Assembly (NCBI GenBank): GCA_958439195.1
Contig: OY288157.1
Coordinates: forward strand, 372,001 to 436,000
DNA: 64,000 bases
Reading direction: 5' to 3'
Origin: an uncultured Paracoccaceae bacterium
Lineage (GTDB): Bacteria; Pseudomonadota; Alphaproteobacteria; Rhodobacterales; Rhodobacteraceae
This document shows, piece after piece, positions 17,147 to 25,581 of the stretch (positions are counted from its first letter, which is position 1; each line of letters starts with the position of its first letter). Under the pieces are notes generated by a model. That model saw only the letters and a list, made by a program, of their open reading frames with translations. It ran no database searches and was not told where the DNA came from. The position numbers and the translations under genes were made by a program.

Positions 17147-17599
17147 TCAGACTTTGGGGCCGTGCAATTCCGCTGCACGCCGTTCAAAGGCGCGCACGAC
17201 GCGCTGCATGGCATCATTGAACACAACGCCGATGATGCCCTGAAGGATGGCGTTGCGGAATTCAAAATCGACGAAGAAATCCACTTCGCACCCGCCTTCG
17301 ACATCGCGGAAGGACCAGGTGGATTTCATGTGCTTGAACGGGCCATCCAGATATTCGGTGTCGATCTTCCTGGCATCGGGCCAGAGGGTGACGCGGCTGC
17401 CGAACCGTTCGCGGAACACCTTGAAGCTGATTACGAGGTCAGCTTCCATCACCTCGCCGCCCGGTATGGGGCGGCGCGACCGGATGCGGGCGGCAGAGTT
17501 CCAGGGCAGGAATTTGGGATAGGAGCCAACGTCGGCCACGAGGTCATACATCTGCTGGGCCGTATACGGCAGGCGCTTTATTTCGTGGTGCGTGGGCAT
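17147..17599 (-). CDS. COQ10/RatA-type START-domain protein (ubiquinone binding)
   Basis: A 150-residue SRPBCC (START-like) protein of the COQ10/RatA family. Typical landmarks are the opening PYTAQQMYDLVADVGSYPKFLPWNS and the closing segment FRNAILQGIIGVVFNDAMQRVVRAFERRA. In mitochondria and bacteria COQ10 proteins bind ubiquinone and support its use in respiration; the E. coli homolog has been described as RatA, but no toxin role is assumed here. The frame opens at 17629; the ATG at 17599 is chosen because the homologous part starts there (PTHHEIKRLPYTAQ). It is divergent from hpt, leaving 72 bases for two promoters. Confidence 0.88.
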   Translation of the reverse strand: MPTHHEIKRLPYTAQQMYDLVADVGSYPKFLPWNSAARIRSRRPIPGGEVMEADLVISFKVFRERFGSRVTLWPDARKIDTEYLDGPFKHMKSTWSFRDVEGGCEVDFFVDFEFRNAILQGIIGVVFNDAMQRVVRAFERRAAELHGPKV

Positions 17600-17671
17600 G
17601 GTGGCGCCTGACTGTTCGTGACTTGGCACCGTGTAATGGTTAGACCGGGGCGGGAAATCAAGGGGTGCGGG

Positions 17672-18211
17672 ATGTCAGAGCGGCCATATGTCATAGACCA
17701 GATGATCAGCGCGAAGGCGATTGCCGCGCGGGTGGAGGCCTTGGCGGGCGAGATCACGGCGCATTATGCCGGCACCGACAAGCTGGTGGTGGTGGGCCTG
17801 CTGCGCGGGTCATTCGTGTTCATCGCCGATCTGGTGCGCGAGATCGACCTGCCAGTGGAAGTGGATTTTCTGGAAGCCTCCAGCTATGGCGACGCGATGC
17901 ATTCCAGCCGCGAGGTCCGCATCCTGAAGGATTTGCGGGGCGAAATTGCGGGGCGCGATGTTCTGGTGGTGGAGGATATCGTCGATACCGGGTTTACGCT
18001 GCATCACGTGAAGAACCTGTTGCTGAGCCGCGGGCCGAAGCGGTTGGAGGTTTGCGCCTTGCTGGACAAGCCGTCGCGGCGCGAGGTGGAGATACGGGCG
18101 ACATGGACCGGGTTTGCGATTCCTGACGAATTTGTCGTGGGCTATGGGATTGATTTCGCGCAGCGCAACCGCAACCTTCCCTATATCGGAAAGGTGCGAT
18201 TTACGGGGTGA
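17672..18211 (+). CDS. hpt: Hypoxanthine phosphoribosyltransferase
   Basis: A 179-residue purine-salvage enzyme that makes IMP (and perhaps GMP) from hypoxanthine or guanine and PRPP. The PRPP-binding loop is VLVVEDIVDTGFTL, the flexible loop region EASSYGDAMHSSREVRIL, and the base-binding end FVVGYGIDFAQRNRNLPYIG. All are family signatures. The frame is open from 17618, but the ATG at 17672 has an AAGGGG ribosome site about ten bases ahead and gives the standard length. A small membrane protein gene follows four bases after the stop. Confidence 0.94.
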   Translation: MSERPYVIDQMISAKAIAARVEALAGEITAHYAGTDKLVVVGLLRGSFVFIADLVREIDLPVEVDFLEASSYGDAMHSSREVRILKDLRGEIAGRDVLVVEDIVDTGFTLHHVKNLLLSRGPKRLEVCALLDKPSRREVEIRATWTGFAIPDEFVVGYGIDFAQRNRNLPYIGKVRFTG

Positions 18212-18215
18212 ACGG

Positions 18216-18383
18216 ATGAATCCGATGTGGCTGGTGCGGATGGCACGATGGGCGCGAAACCCGCCTTCGCCGGAACGGGTGAAGCTGGTGTTTGGCGTGA
18301 TTGCGCTGTGCTTGCTGGTTTTTGGCTATGAATGGTTTTTCGGCTGGCCGGAATGGCTCGTGCCGCAAAAGATCAGGCCGTGA
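18216..18383 (+). CDS. Small conserved membrane protein of unknown function
   Basis: A 55-residue product: a basic N-terminus (NPMWLVRMARWARNPPSPER) followed by one strong membrane segment (LVFGVIALCLLVFGYEWFFG) and a short tail ending QKIRP. It starts five bases after the hpt stop, so it is very likely co-transcribed. I recall similar single-span proteins with the W-A-R-x-P-P-S motif behind hpt-like genes in other Rhodobacteraceae, but know no function. The positively charged N-terminus suggests the basic part stays in the cytoplasm. Its position rather than its sequence is the main reason to call it. Confidence 0.65.
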   Translation: MNPMWLVRMARWARNPPSPERVKLVFGVIALCLLVFGYEWFFGWPEWLVPQKIRP

Positions 18384-18473
18384 TTTTTCCCGTGCCGTCG
18401 CTATTTCGTCACTGGATGGATGGGGATGGGCCGGGCTAGGCTGTCGTTGGATTTTGACTGGCGAGGCCTTTTC

Positions 18474-19358
18474 ATGCGCGTTCTTTCCATACTTGGTGTT
18501 CTTGCCCTTGGGGGCGCGACTTTTGGCTGGTGGATCACGGGGCCATCGCCGCTGCCATTGGCCACCTTTGACGGGATCACCGGCGATGCGACGCGGGGGG
18601 AGATGGTCTTTACCGCCGCTGGCTGCGCGTCCTGCCACATGGCGCCTGGTGCCGAGGGAGAGGCTGAACTGGTTCTGGCTGGCGGGCAGAGGTTTCCTTC
18701 GGATTTCGGGACATTTGTTGCCCCCAACATATCGCCGTCAGAACAGGGCATCGGCGGGTGGTCGGTGGCCGATCTGGGCAATGCGCTGATGCGGGGTGTT
18801 TCGCCCGAAGGCGCGCATTATTACCCTGCCCTTCCCTATGCGTCCTACGCCAAGTTGCGGCCGCAGGATGTGGCGGATATTCACGCCTATATGCAGGGAT
18901 TGCCGCCATCGGACGTGCAAAGCGCGCCGCATGAATTGGGTTTTCCCTTCAACATTCGGCGCAGCATCGGCGGATGGAAGCTGTTGTATCTGAACACAGA
19001 TTGGGTTCTGGACGGCGATCTGACACCTGAGGAAGCCCGTGGGCGCGAGATTGTGGAGGCGCTGGCGCATTGCGGCGAATGTCATACGCCGCGCGATGCG
19101 CTGGGCGGCATGGATACCGGGCGCTGGCTGGCGGGCGCGCCGAACCCTTCGGGCGAAGGAAACATTCCCGATATCACGCCAGGCAAGCTGACCTGGTCGG
19201 AAGGCGAGATTGTCACCTATCTGACCAGCGGATTCACCCCGGACTATGACAGTGTTGGTGGCCATATGGCGCATGTCGTGGAGAATATGGCCAAGCTACC
19301 CCAAAGCGACCGGCAGGCGGTGGCGGCCTATCTGAAGGCGGTGCCCGCCGTCGAATGA
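18474..19358 (+). CDS. Diheme cytochrome c, membrane-anchored or periplasmic
   Basis: A 294-residue protein with an uncleaved-looking N-terminal membrane segment (VLSILGVLALGGATFGWWI) and two haem c sites, CASCH (residues 51-55) and CGECH (200-204). The spacing of about 150 residues suggests two cytochrome c domains, as in the c-type subunits of alcohol or aldehyde dehydrogenases and related periplasmic electron carriers. No dehydrogenase gene is adjacent, so the electron donor is unknown. The frame opens at 18420; the ATG at 18474 starts the anchor directly. It is separated by 90 bases from the small membrane protein gene, so may have its own promoter. Confidence 0.85.
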   Translation: MRVLSILGVLALGGATFGWWITGPSPLPLATFDGITGDATRGEMVFTAAGCASCHMAPGAEGEAELVLAGGQRFPSDFGTFVAPNISPSEQGIGGWSVADLGNALMRGVSPEGAHYYPALPYASYAKLRPQDVADIHAYMQGLPPSDVQSAPHELGFPFNIRRSIGGWKLLYLNTDWVLDGDLTPEEARGREIVEALAHCGECHTPRDALGGMDTGRWLAGAPNPSGEGNIPDITPGKLTWSEGEIVTYLTSGFTPDYDSVGGHMAHVVENMAKLPQSDRQAVAAYLKAVPAVE

Positions 19359-19367
19359 CCGGATCTT

Positions 19368-19412
19368 GGGGGAGATTCCTTGCCATCTGCTTGTGATTGC
19401 AAGGAATCCCCA
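19368..19412 (+). other. Intergenic hairpin between cytochrome c and porin genes
   Basis: GATTCCTTGC (19374-19383) pairs with GCAAGGAATC (19399-19408), a perfect 10-bp stem with a 15-base loop; three more G-C pairs follow beyond a bulged A. On the plus strand no U-run follows, so it is not a typical terminator for the cytochrome gene, and it lies just ahead of the porin gene. It may be a processing or stability element. Confidence 0.5.
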
Positions 19413-19444
19413 TCCATGGTAGCCAATAAAAAAAACCGAGCAGT

Positions 19445-20338
19445 ATGGTGTATCCTATGAACAGGCAAACGGGCGGCGCGCTGGCGCTGCTTTTTCTGGT
19501 ATCGCCCTTTCCGGCCATCTCGCAGGGGATGGAGGCGTTGAGTTTTACCGGCGATCTGGAGTTTGAACATACGCGGCGAAATGGCGCTTCGGGGACGATG
19601 GTGGGGGGCGAGTTGTTCCTGCGCTATGAGGGGCCGATCGGGTTTGAGCTGGGTGCCGATATTGATCAGGACCTGGATACCGGGGTGGACAACACGGTGC
19701 CCTATCTGGCCGTGACCTTTGGCTTTGGTCCCGGCGAGGTTGCGCTGGGTGCGCCGCAACCGGTGGCGGATCAGTTCATCGACATTCCCGATTTTGCCGG
19801 CATCCGCGAATTGCAGTTGGGGATCGACCAACGCACGACTTCGGTGGTGACGGGTCTTGCGAAATCGATGAGCGAACAGATTTACGGTGCGCGACTGACC
19901 GGTGAGACGGGCGCGCTGCGCTATGGCGCGTCGGTCCATGGGGTGACGCATCAAAGCGGGGCGTTCTGGCAGGTGGCCGGGGAATACGAAGTGCAGAGCG
20001 GCACGCAGATCGAGGGCGTTGTGGAAGGTGAAGATGGCAATCTGGGCGTGACGGTCGGGGCCAACCATCAGGCGGGCCAGATCGACCTGGGGCTGTATCT
20101 GACAAGCCAGCGGATCGTGGGCAGCACGGATGCGGCACATGCGTTTGTCGGGTTTGAAGTTTCGCCGTCGCTTTCGATACGGGGGCATGTTCGGACCGAA
20201 GATGGCACGGTCAATGGAAACACATTGGGCGTCGAAGCGGAGTATGGGTTTTCCAACGGTGCCTATGCGCAGTTCGGCGCGGCGGATGGCAACAACATGA
20301 GCATGGTTCTGGATGCATCCGTCGGGTTCAAGTTCTGA
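19445..20338 (+). CDS. Outer-membrane porin-like beta-barrel protein
   Basis: A 297-residue protein with a signal peptide (core GGALALLFLVSPFPAISQG), followed by alternating amphipathic strands such as LSFTGDLEFEHTRRNG, GELFLRYEGPIGFELGADI and LGVTVGANHQAGQIDLGLYL, and ending in the C-terminal Phe (ASVGFKF) that the Bam machinery recognises. It resembles the short porin-like proteins of Rhodobacteraceae; the transported solute cannot be told. An ATG at 19457 is an alternative start, and neither has a strong ribosome site. It is followed by a clear terminator and is probably monocistronic. Confidence 0.8.
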   Translation: MVYPMNRQTGGALALLFLVSPFPAISQGMEALSFTGDLEFEHTRRNGASGTMVGGELFLRYEGPIGFELGADIDQDLDTGVDNTVPYLAVTFGFGPGEVALGAPQPVADQFIDIPDFAGIRELQLGIDQRTTSVVTGLAKSMSEQIYGARLTGETGALRYGASVHGVTHQSGAFWQVAGEYEVQSGTQIEGVVEGEDGNLGVTVGANHQAGQIDLGLYLTSQRIVGSTDAAHAFVGFEVSPSLSIRGHVRTEDGTVNGNTLGVEAEYGFSNGAYAQFGAADGNNMSMVLDASVGFKF

Positions 20339-20363
20339 ACAAAGATAAACCCGCAAGATATTG

Positions 20364-20389
20364 AAGGGGCTGCGTTTGCAGCCCCTTTT
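20364..20389. terminator. Bidirectional intrinsic terminator (porin / lipA)
   Basis: AAGGGGCTGC (20364-20373) and GCAGCCCCTT (20378-20387) form a perfect 10-bp stem with a GTTT loop, with a T-run on the plus strand and AA on the other side. It lies 26 bases past the porin stop and ten bases before the end of the convergent lipA, so can serve both. Confidence 0.9.
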
Positions 20390-20398
20390 CAGTTCACT

Positions 20399-21349
20399 TC
20401 AGGCGCGGCCCAACTTGGCATTGCGGGCGGTGCGGAGGCGGTCGAAATCATCGCCCGCGTGATAGCTGGACCGGGTGAGCGGCGTGGCCGACACCATGAG
20501 GAAGCCTTTGCCATAGGCGGCGACCTCGTAGGCCTTGAATTCATCCGGGGTGACGAAGTTGGCGATGCGATGGTGTTTGGGTGTGGGTTGCAGGTATTGA
20601 CCAATCGTCAGGAAATCCACATCCGCAGCGCGCATGTCATCCATCACTTGCAAAACGGCCTGACGGTCTTCGCCCAGGCCCACCATGATGCCGGATTTGG
20701 TGAACATGCCGGGATCAAGTTCCTTGACCTTTTGCAGGAGGCGCAGGGAGTGGAAGTAGCGGGCACCGGGGCGCACCTCGGGATAGAGGCCGGGGACGGT
20801 TTCAAGGTTGTGGTTGAACACGTCAGGCCGCGCCTCGACCACCGCTTCAAGCGCGGAAGGCGGGCATTTCAAGAAGTCAGGGGTCAATATCTCGATCGTG
20901 GTGCCGGGCGCTCGGTGGCGGATGGCGCGGATCGTCTGGGCAAAGTGATCGGCACCACCATCGGCAAGATCATCACGGTCAACGCTGGTGATGACGACAT
21001 GTTTCAGGCCAAGCTGTTCCACGGCATGGGCCACGCGGCCCGGTTCAAACGCATCGAGCGCCTGCGGCTTGCCGGTAGCAACATTGCAAAATGTGCAGCC
21101 ACGGGTGCAAATCTCGCCCATGATCATCATGGTGGCGTGGCCCTGTGACCAGCATTCCCCGACGTTGGGACAGCCTGCCTCTTCGCAGACGGTGACCAGT
21201 TTCTTTTCGCGCAGGATGTCGCGGGTTTTCTTGTAGCCGTCCGAAGTTGGGGCCTTGACCCGGATCCAGGAGGGTTTCTTGGGTTGGTCATTGTCGGGGC
21301 GATGCGCCTTTTCGGGGTGGCGCTGATCGGGCAGTTTCAGGTCGCGCAA
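20399..21349 (-). CDS. lipA: Lipoyl synthase
   Basis: A 316-residue radical SAM enzyme that inserts two sulfurs into octanoyl groups on lipoyl domains. It has both iron-sulfur sites: the auxiliary cluster motif CEEAGCPNVGEC and the radical-SAM motif CTRGCTFC, plus the C-terminal serine ligand region TPLTRSSYHAGDDF. The frame is open from 21463, but the real start is most likely the TTG at 21349, with GGGAGGA placed about nine bases ahead; the protein then begins RDLKLPDQRHPEKAHRPDN, the usual alphaproteobacterial LipA N-terminus. Converges with the porin gene. Confidence 0.95.
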   Translation of the reverse strand: MRDLKLPDQRHPEKAHRPDNDQPKKPSWIRVKAPTSDGYKKTRDILREKKLVTVCEEAGCPNVGECWSQGHATMMIMGEICTRGCTFCNVATGKPQALDAFEPGRVAHAVEQLGLKHVVITSVDRDDLADGGADHFAQTIRAIRHRAPGTTIEILTPDFLKCPPSALEAVVEARPDVFNHNLETVPGLYPEVRPGARYFHSLRLLQKVKELDPGMFTKSGIMVGLGEDRQAVLQVMDDMRAADVDFLTIGQYLQPTPKHHRIANFVTPDEFKAYEVAAYGKGFLMVSATPLTRSSYHAGDDFDRLRTARNAKLGRA

Positions 21350-21523
21350 CGGGTTATCCTCCCTCGGGGCGTGAGAGAGACATAAGGCGTTGTGCGCGCT
21401 GAGGCAACGCCGCGTGGTGACGCGGGGGGTTGCGTGCAGTGCATGGGCTGCGGATTGATTCAAGTCATGGGATTAGGCCTTGGGATGGGTAGGCGTGCCG
21501 GACACGGCAGTCAGGGGAAATAA

Positions 21524-22093
21524 ATGACGATCGGGGAATTGAGCCTTGCGCTGGTTGTGCTTTTGCTGACACCGGGGCCAACCAATACGTTGATGTTGAT
21601 AGCCGGGGCAGAGCGGGGATGGCGGCGGGCGCTGGTGTTGATCCCGGTGGAAGTGGCGGCCTATCTGGCCGTGATCGTGCCATTGGCCGCAATGGCGGAG
21701 GAGTTGGCGGGGCGCATGGGCATGTTGCGGCCTGTGGTAGCGGGCATTGCGGCGCTGTGGGTGCTTTATCTGGCCTGGTCCATGTGGCGGGTCGATGTGA
21801 TTACCGGACAGCGGGAAGGCGTGACGGCGCGCAGGCTGGCGTTGACGACGGTGCTGAACCCCAAGGGGGTGATCATGGGGCTGGTGTTGTTGCCCGCCGC
21901 GGGGGCGACATTGGCGGGGTTTGCGGTTCTGGTGGTGATCATCTGCGTCGTGGCGGGCTTTTGGGCCGCTTTGGGGCGCAGCATACCCGGTGCTGTAACG
22001 GGGGCCGCCATCCCGGCGCTGTGGCGGCGGGTGGCGGCTGTTTGGTTGGCGGGGCTGTCCATCATGATTGTCGCAGGCGGGTTGGGTGCCTGA
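21524..22093 (+). CDS. LysE/RhtB-like exporter
   Basis: A 189-residue inner-membrane protein. The N-terminus (SLALVVLLLTPGPTNTLMLIAGAERGWRRAL) carries the L-x-P-G-P motif of the LysE/RhtB family, which exports amino acids and similar small molecules. About five or six membrane segments can be drawn, and a positively charged loop (QREGVTARRLALTTVLNPKG) matches the family's central loop with its N-P-K-G motif. The ATG has AGGGGA a few bases ahead. The substrate is not inferable. It converges on the DUF6456 gene, which ends 12 bases away. Confidence 0.82.
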   Translation: MTIGELSLALVVLLLTPGPTNTLMLIAGAERGWRRALVLIPVEVAAYLAVIVPLAAMAEELAGRMGMLRPVVAGIAALWVLYLAWSMWRVDVITGQREGVTARRLALTTVLNPKGVIMGLVLLPAAGATLAGFAVLVVIICVVAGFWAALGRSIPGAVTGAAIPALWRRVAAVWLAGLSIMIVAGGLGA

Positions 22094-22105
22094 CAGCAAG
22101 CAAGG

Positions 22106-23221
22106 TCAGCCGATCATCGACCGCCCTGCCCTTTCATCATAGAACCGCTTGAGCCGTTGCAGCGCGATGCGCAGCACGATCTTGCCCGACCGTGCGGCCC
22201 AGCCCATACAGCGTTCTGTGGATTCAATACCTTCCAGATAACAGCAGACGCGCAAGGCTACATCGCCAAGGCCGGGGCCGAGGTCGCGCAGCGCGTCGGC
22301 CACACGGTCGCGGGCGGCGGCGGGGCCTTCGGCGGGGCCGGATGCGCCAAAACTGCCGCGATCCGATCCGGTCAGGAAGCGGTCCCAGTTTTGTGCGACG
22401 CGGGGGCCCATCTGGGCGAGTTCGAAATCTTCGCGCAGGCGTTCCGCGATGCGGACAAGTTCGGGTTCAAGATAGGGCTTGCCGTCCTTGTCCAGTTTTC
22501 GCCCCAACGCGCTGACCGGGCTTTCGGCGGCGTTATACCGGATACGCCGGCGACCATCGGGCGTTTCGGTTTCGCGTTCGGCCATGTCGCGGTGTTGGGC
22601 GGCGAAAATGAACTGTGCCTCGCGCACGCCACCGGCGCGCAATTCATCTTCGGTCAGCAGACGGCGCAGCGCGGCGCGACCCGCCGAAGTGATGCGATAG
22701 GATGACACGCGACCGGGCGTGGCGCAGGCGATCCAGTCTTTCAACGCGAAGGCCTGCGCCGTGGCGCGATCCAGGGTGCAAAGCCGCGCCTGGGTGCCAT
22801 CCGGTGCGCGACGCAGAACAACGGCGCGGTCAAGATCGGCGGAAACGGCGAGAACCGTTTCCGGTTCAATCATCCGGCGCAGCACGCGGCGGCCTTCGGC
22901 CGCAAGGGTGGCCGCGTCTTGTGGCATGGTTTCCGGGCGGGAATGGGCGGTCATGACATCCTCATCGGTTGGGGGTGTCCCATCCTCTGTCCGCAAGGCA
23001 ACACTGCGGAGCGATTCCAGCGCCGCATCGACCAGGGGGTCATCGCGGCGGGTTTCGCAGTTCCGCACCTGCCGCAACACCGTTGACGCAGACACCCCGT
23101 TGCGCCGCGCCAATTCGCGCAGTGGCAAGCCGGTTGCCGTGTGATCGAGGTAGTGTCGCACCGACTTGGGCAGCCAAGTCGGCAGATGCGGGCAAGAAGA
23201 GGGGATCGTCGGGTTCTGCAT
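22106..23221 (-). CDS. DUF6456 helix-turn-helix protein
   Basis: A 371-residue protein of unknown function found in Rhodobacteraceae. A predicted helix-turn-helix lies near the N-terminus (LPLRELARRNGVSASTVLRQVRNCE, about residues 34-58). The C-terminal half matches the DUF6456 family as I recall it (RIRYNAAESPVSALGRKLDKDGKPYLEPELVRIAERLREDFE and the closing ERCMGWAARSGKIVLRIALQRLKRFY). The middle holds a second winged-helix-like stretch (YRITSAGRAALRRLL). It therefore looks like a DNA-binding regulator. It is divergent from a DUF6477 gene across a 212-base region rich in inverted repeats. The ATG at 23221 has a poor ribosome site. Confidence 0.75.
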   Translation of the reverse strand: MQNPTIPSSCPHLPTWLPKSVRHYLDHTATGLPLRELARRNGVSASTVLRQVRNCETRRDDPLVDAALESLRSVALRTEDGTPPTDEDVMTAHSRPETMPQDAATLAAEGRRVLRRMIEPETVLAVSADLDRAVVLRRAPDGTQARLCTLDRATAQAFALKDWIACATPGRVSSYRITSAGRAALRRLLTEDELRAGGVREAQFIFAAQHRDMAERETETPDGRRRIRYNAAESPVSALGRKLDKDGKPYLEPELVRIAERLREDFELAQMGPRVAQNWDRFLTGSDRGSFGASGPAEGPAAARDRVADALRDLGPGLGDVALRVCCYLEGIESTERCMGWAARSGKIVLRIALQRLKRFYDERAGRSMIG

Positions 23222-23249
23222 TGTGGTCCTGTTGAACGCCCTCGGGATG

Positions 23250-23301
23250 TTTACCTTCCGTCAACACAACCCAAACTTGTTTTGGTTAGCGGAAGGTTAA
23301 C
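23250..23301. promoter_or_regulatory. Nested inverted repeats with a CtrA-like box
   Basis: Outer arms TTTACCTTCCG (23250-23260) and CGGAAGGTTAA (23290-23300) match with one mismatch; inner arms AACCCAAAC (23268-23276) and GTTTTGGTT (23279-23287) match with one mismatch around TT. The right side also contains TTAG-N7-TTAAC (23286-23301), one base from the CtrA full-site consensus TTAA-N7-TTAA. It lies between the divergent DUF6456 and DUF6477 genes. The repeats are seen; the regulator is inferred. Confidence 0.5.
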
Positions 23302-23433
23302 AAAGCGGCGCAAAACGAAGGATCGTCCACAATCTGTCAACAGTCTTATACCCCGGCGCGCGCTGTTTCCGTCCAGGACGCAACGGGCCGTGCCCGGCGT
23401 CTAGGATCAGCGGGTATTTTACAGGAGCCTGCC

Positions 23434-23769
23434 ATGCGCCCGATTCCCGCCTTTGCCTTCCCCAAGGCTGTTGCCTTTGCCGTCATCACCTCAACCGCGA
23501 CCGATGCAGCGCAGCACAACGCGGAATTGCGGCGGCCACGGCTGTTGATGGCAGCGGCGCGGCATGGGATGGGCGACTATCGGCGCACGCGGGATCTGTT
23601 GCGACTGCTGGGTTATTGTCCGGGCAGCGCGGTGGCAGCTGGCGAGTTGGCGGACCTGGAAGCCGTGGCCGAAGAGGCCCGACGGGCGGGCAGCCCAACC
23701 TGGTCATGCACCCGCCATGTGGAATTGCTGATTGCGCTGCTGGCAGAACGCGCCGTTTCCGGCGGATAG
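23434..23769 (+). CDS. DUF6477 family protein
   Basis: A 111-residue protein of unknown function that matches, from memory, the Rhodobacteraceae family DUF6477: the core reads LRRPRLLMAAARHGMGDYRRTRDLLRLLG, then an acidic helix (ELADLEAVAEEARRAG) and the closing TWSCTRHVELLIALLAER. It looks like a small all-helical cytoplasmic protein with basic and acidic halves; no catalytic motif is visible. The start ATG has ACAGGAG eight bases upstream. It is transcribed away from the DUF6456 gene and shares its upstream region with the nested palindrome at 23250-23301. It converges with the MttB-family gene. Confidence 0.75.
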   Translation: MRPIPAFAFPKAVAFAVITSTATDAAQHNAELRRPRLLMAAARHGMGDYRRTRDLLRLLGYCPGSAVAAGELADLEAVAEEARRAGSPTWSCTRHVELLIALLAERAVSGG

Positions 23770-23821
23770 CGCGCGCCTGCGCGATGGCGCAGGCGCTGTT
23801 GGTCAGAGGAAAGCGTCTATG

Positions 23822-25381
23822 TCAGATGAACGCATCTGGCATGGATGCCTTTTTCTTGGCGACGTATTCATCCAGCGCCTCACGGATACCGTCATCCAAT
23901 GCGGGCTGCTGATAATCGTTCAGCTGTTTTTTCACCCGCTCATTGGCCAGTTGCATCGTATCGCGGGCACCCTCTTCGGCCCAAGTTTCAAACGGTTTGT
24001 AGTCGAACAGATCCGACCGCCAGAACGCCGATTTGAAATTGGCCTGGGTGTGTTCGCAGCCAAGGTAGTGGCCGCCGGGGCCAACCTCGCGGATGGCGTC
24101 CATGCCCTGGCCGTTCTGATCCATGAAGATGCCTTGGGCCAGATGGTGCAGGGTGCCAAGCTGGTCGGCATCCATGACATATTTTTCGTAAGACGACACA
24201 AGGCCGCCTTCCAGCCAACCGCAGGCGTGCAGCATGAAGTTCACACCGGCCAGCAAAGCCATGTTCAGGCTGTTGGCGGTTTCATAGGCAGCCTGCGCAT
24301 CGGGCAGTTTCGATCCGCAGAACGACCCGCCCGACCGGTAGGGAAGCCCCAGACGGCGGGCCAATTGGCCTGCGCCATAGGTGATATGCGCGGCCTCAGG
24401 CGTGCCGAAGGTGGGGGCGCCAGAGTTCATGTCGATCGACGTGACAAAGGCGCCAAAGATCACCGGGGCACCGGGGCGGATCAACTGGCTGTAGGCCACG
24501 CCGGCCAGAACCTCGGCCAGAACCTGGGTCAGGGTGCCAGCGACGGTGACGGGGGCCATAGCGCCGCCGACGATGAAGGGGCTGATGATGGCGGCCTGAC
24601 CCGCGCGGGCATAAACCTCTAGTGCGCCCATCATGATGCCATCAAAGGTGAGCGGGCTGTTGATGTTGATCAGGCTGGTCATCACGGTGTTCTGGTCGAC
24701 GAAATCCGACCCGAACAGGATCTTTGACATCTCGATCGAATCCACGGCCCGGCTGGGTTCGGTGACCGATCCCATATAGGGTTTGTCCGACAGCACCATA
24801 TGGGCATGAAGCATGTCGAGATGGCGCTTGTTCACCGCAACGTCGGTCGGTTCGCAGACCGTTCCACCGGAATGGTGCAGCCATTTGGACATGTAGCCCA
24901 GTTTCACGAAGTTCTGGAAATCCGCGATGGTGGCATAGCGGCGGCCGCCTTCCATGTCGCGCACGAAAGGCGGGCCATAGACCGGGGCCAGCACCAGATT
25001 GCGACCGCCGATGTCGACATTGCGTTCCGGGTTGCGGGCGTGCTGGGTGAATTCACGCGGCGCGGTGGCGCAAAGTTTGCGCGCGAGGCCGCGCGGGATG
25101 CGGACGCGTTCGCCCTGCACATCGGCCCCGGCATTCTTCCAGCGAACCAGAGCTTCGGGGTTTTCGACGAAGTTGACGCCGATTTCCTCAAGCACGGTTT
25201 CGGCGTTCCATTCGATGATCTGGAGCGCCTCTTCATTCAGGATCTCGAAGTTCGGGATGTTGCGCTGAATGAACTTTGCGCTTTCAAGGCTGACGGCCGT
25301 GCGTTCTGCACGCCGGGCAGACCCGCCGCCACCGCGTGCCCTGCGCCCTGCCCCGGCCACTGCAAGATCTGCGTCGCTCAT
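23822..25381 (-). CDS. MttB-family methyltransferase, non-pyrrolysine type
   Basis: A 519-residue member of the trimethylamine methyltransferase MttB superfamily (COG5598), which transfers methyl groups from quaternary amines to a corrinoid protein. It reads through without an in-frame amber codon, so it is the widespread non-pyrrolysine type; characterised relatives such as MtgB act on glycine betaine. Conserved stretches include PNFEILNEEALQIIEWNAET at the start and VGPGGHYLGCEHTQ near the C-terminus. The N-terminal 30 residues are Gly/Ala/Arg rich. The ATG at 25381 has AAGGGAGAG just ahead; an in-frame extension to 25516 was dropped. No corrinoid protein gene is adjacent, so substrate and partner are open. 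Divergent from guaA. Confidence 0.85.
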   Translation of the reverse strand: MSDADLAVAGAGRRARGGGGSARRAERTAVSLESAKFIQRNIPNFEILNEEALQIIEWNAETVLEEIGVNFVENPEALVRWKNAGADVQGERVRIPRGLARKLCATAPREFTQHARNPERNVDIGGRNLVLAPVYGPPFVRDMEGGRRYATIADFQNFVKLGYMSKWLHHSGGTVCEPTDVAVNKRHLDMLHAHMVLSDKPYMGSVTEPSRAVDSIEMSKILFGSDFVDQNTVMTSLININSPLTFDGIMMGALEVYARAGQAAIISPFIVGGAMAPVTVAGTLTQVLAEVLAGVAYSQLIRPGAPVIFGAFVTSIDMNSGAPTFGTPEAAHITYGAGQLARRLGLPYRSGGSFCGSKLPDAQAAYETANSLNMALLAGVNFMLHACGWLEGGLVSSYEKYVMDADQLGTLHHLAQGIFMDQNGQGMDAIREVGPGGHYLGCEHTQANFKSAFWRSDLFDYKPFETWAEEGARDTMQLANERVKKQLNDYQQPALDDGIREALDEYVAKKKASMPDAFI

Positions 25382-25581
25382 CGCTCTCTCCCTTGTTCGC
25401 TTGGGGGTGCTTATGCGCCCAAACCAAAGGTGCGAAGCCCCTGTATGCGGCGCTTGGCGCGCAAAAACGACATGGGGCCGTGCCAAGAGCGACCTTTGCC
25501 CTTCATCTTGGCCCAAATACCCATCTTCGCGCGTCGCAAGCCCCCCCTTGCGAAAATCGGGCGCAGCGGCTACGCGGGCGC

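Noticed and set aside
17147..17599. RatA toxin of a toxin-antitoxin pair
   Set aside because: No partner antitoxin gene adjoins it, and the COQ10-type ubiquinone-binding role fits the family better.
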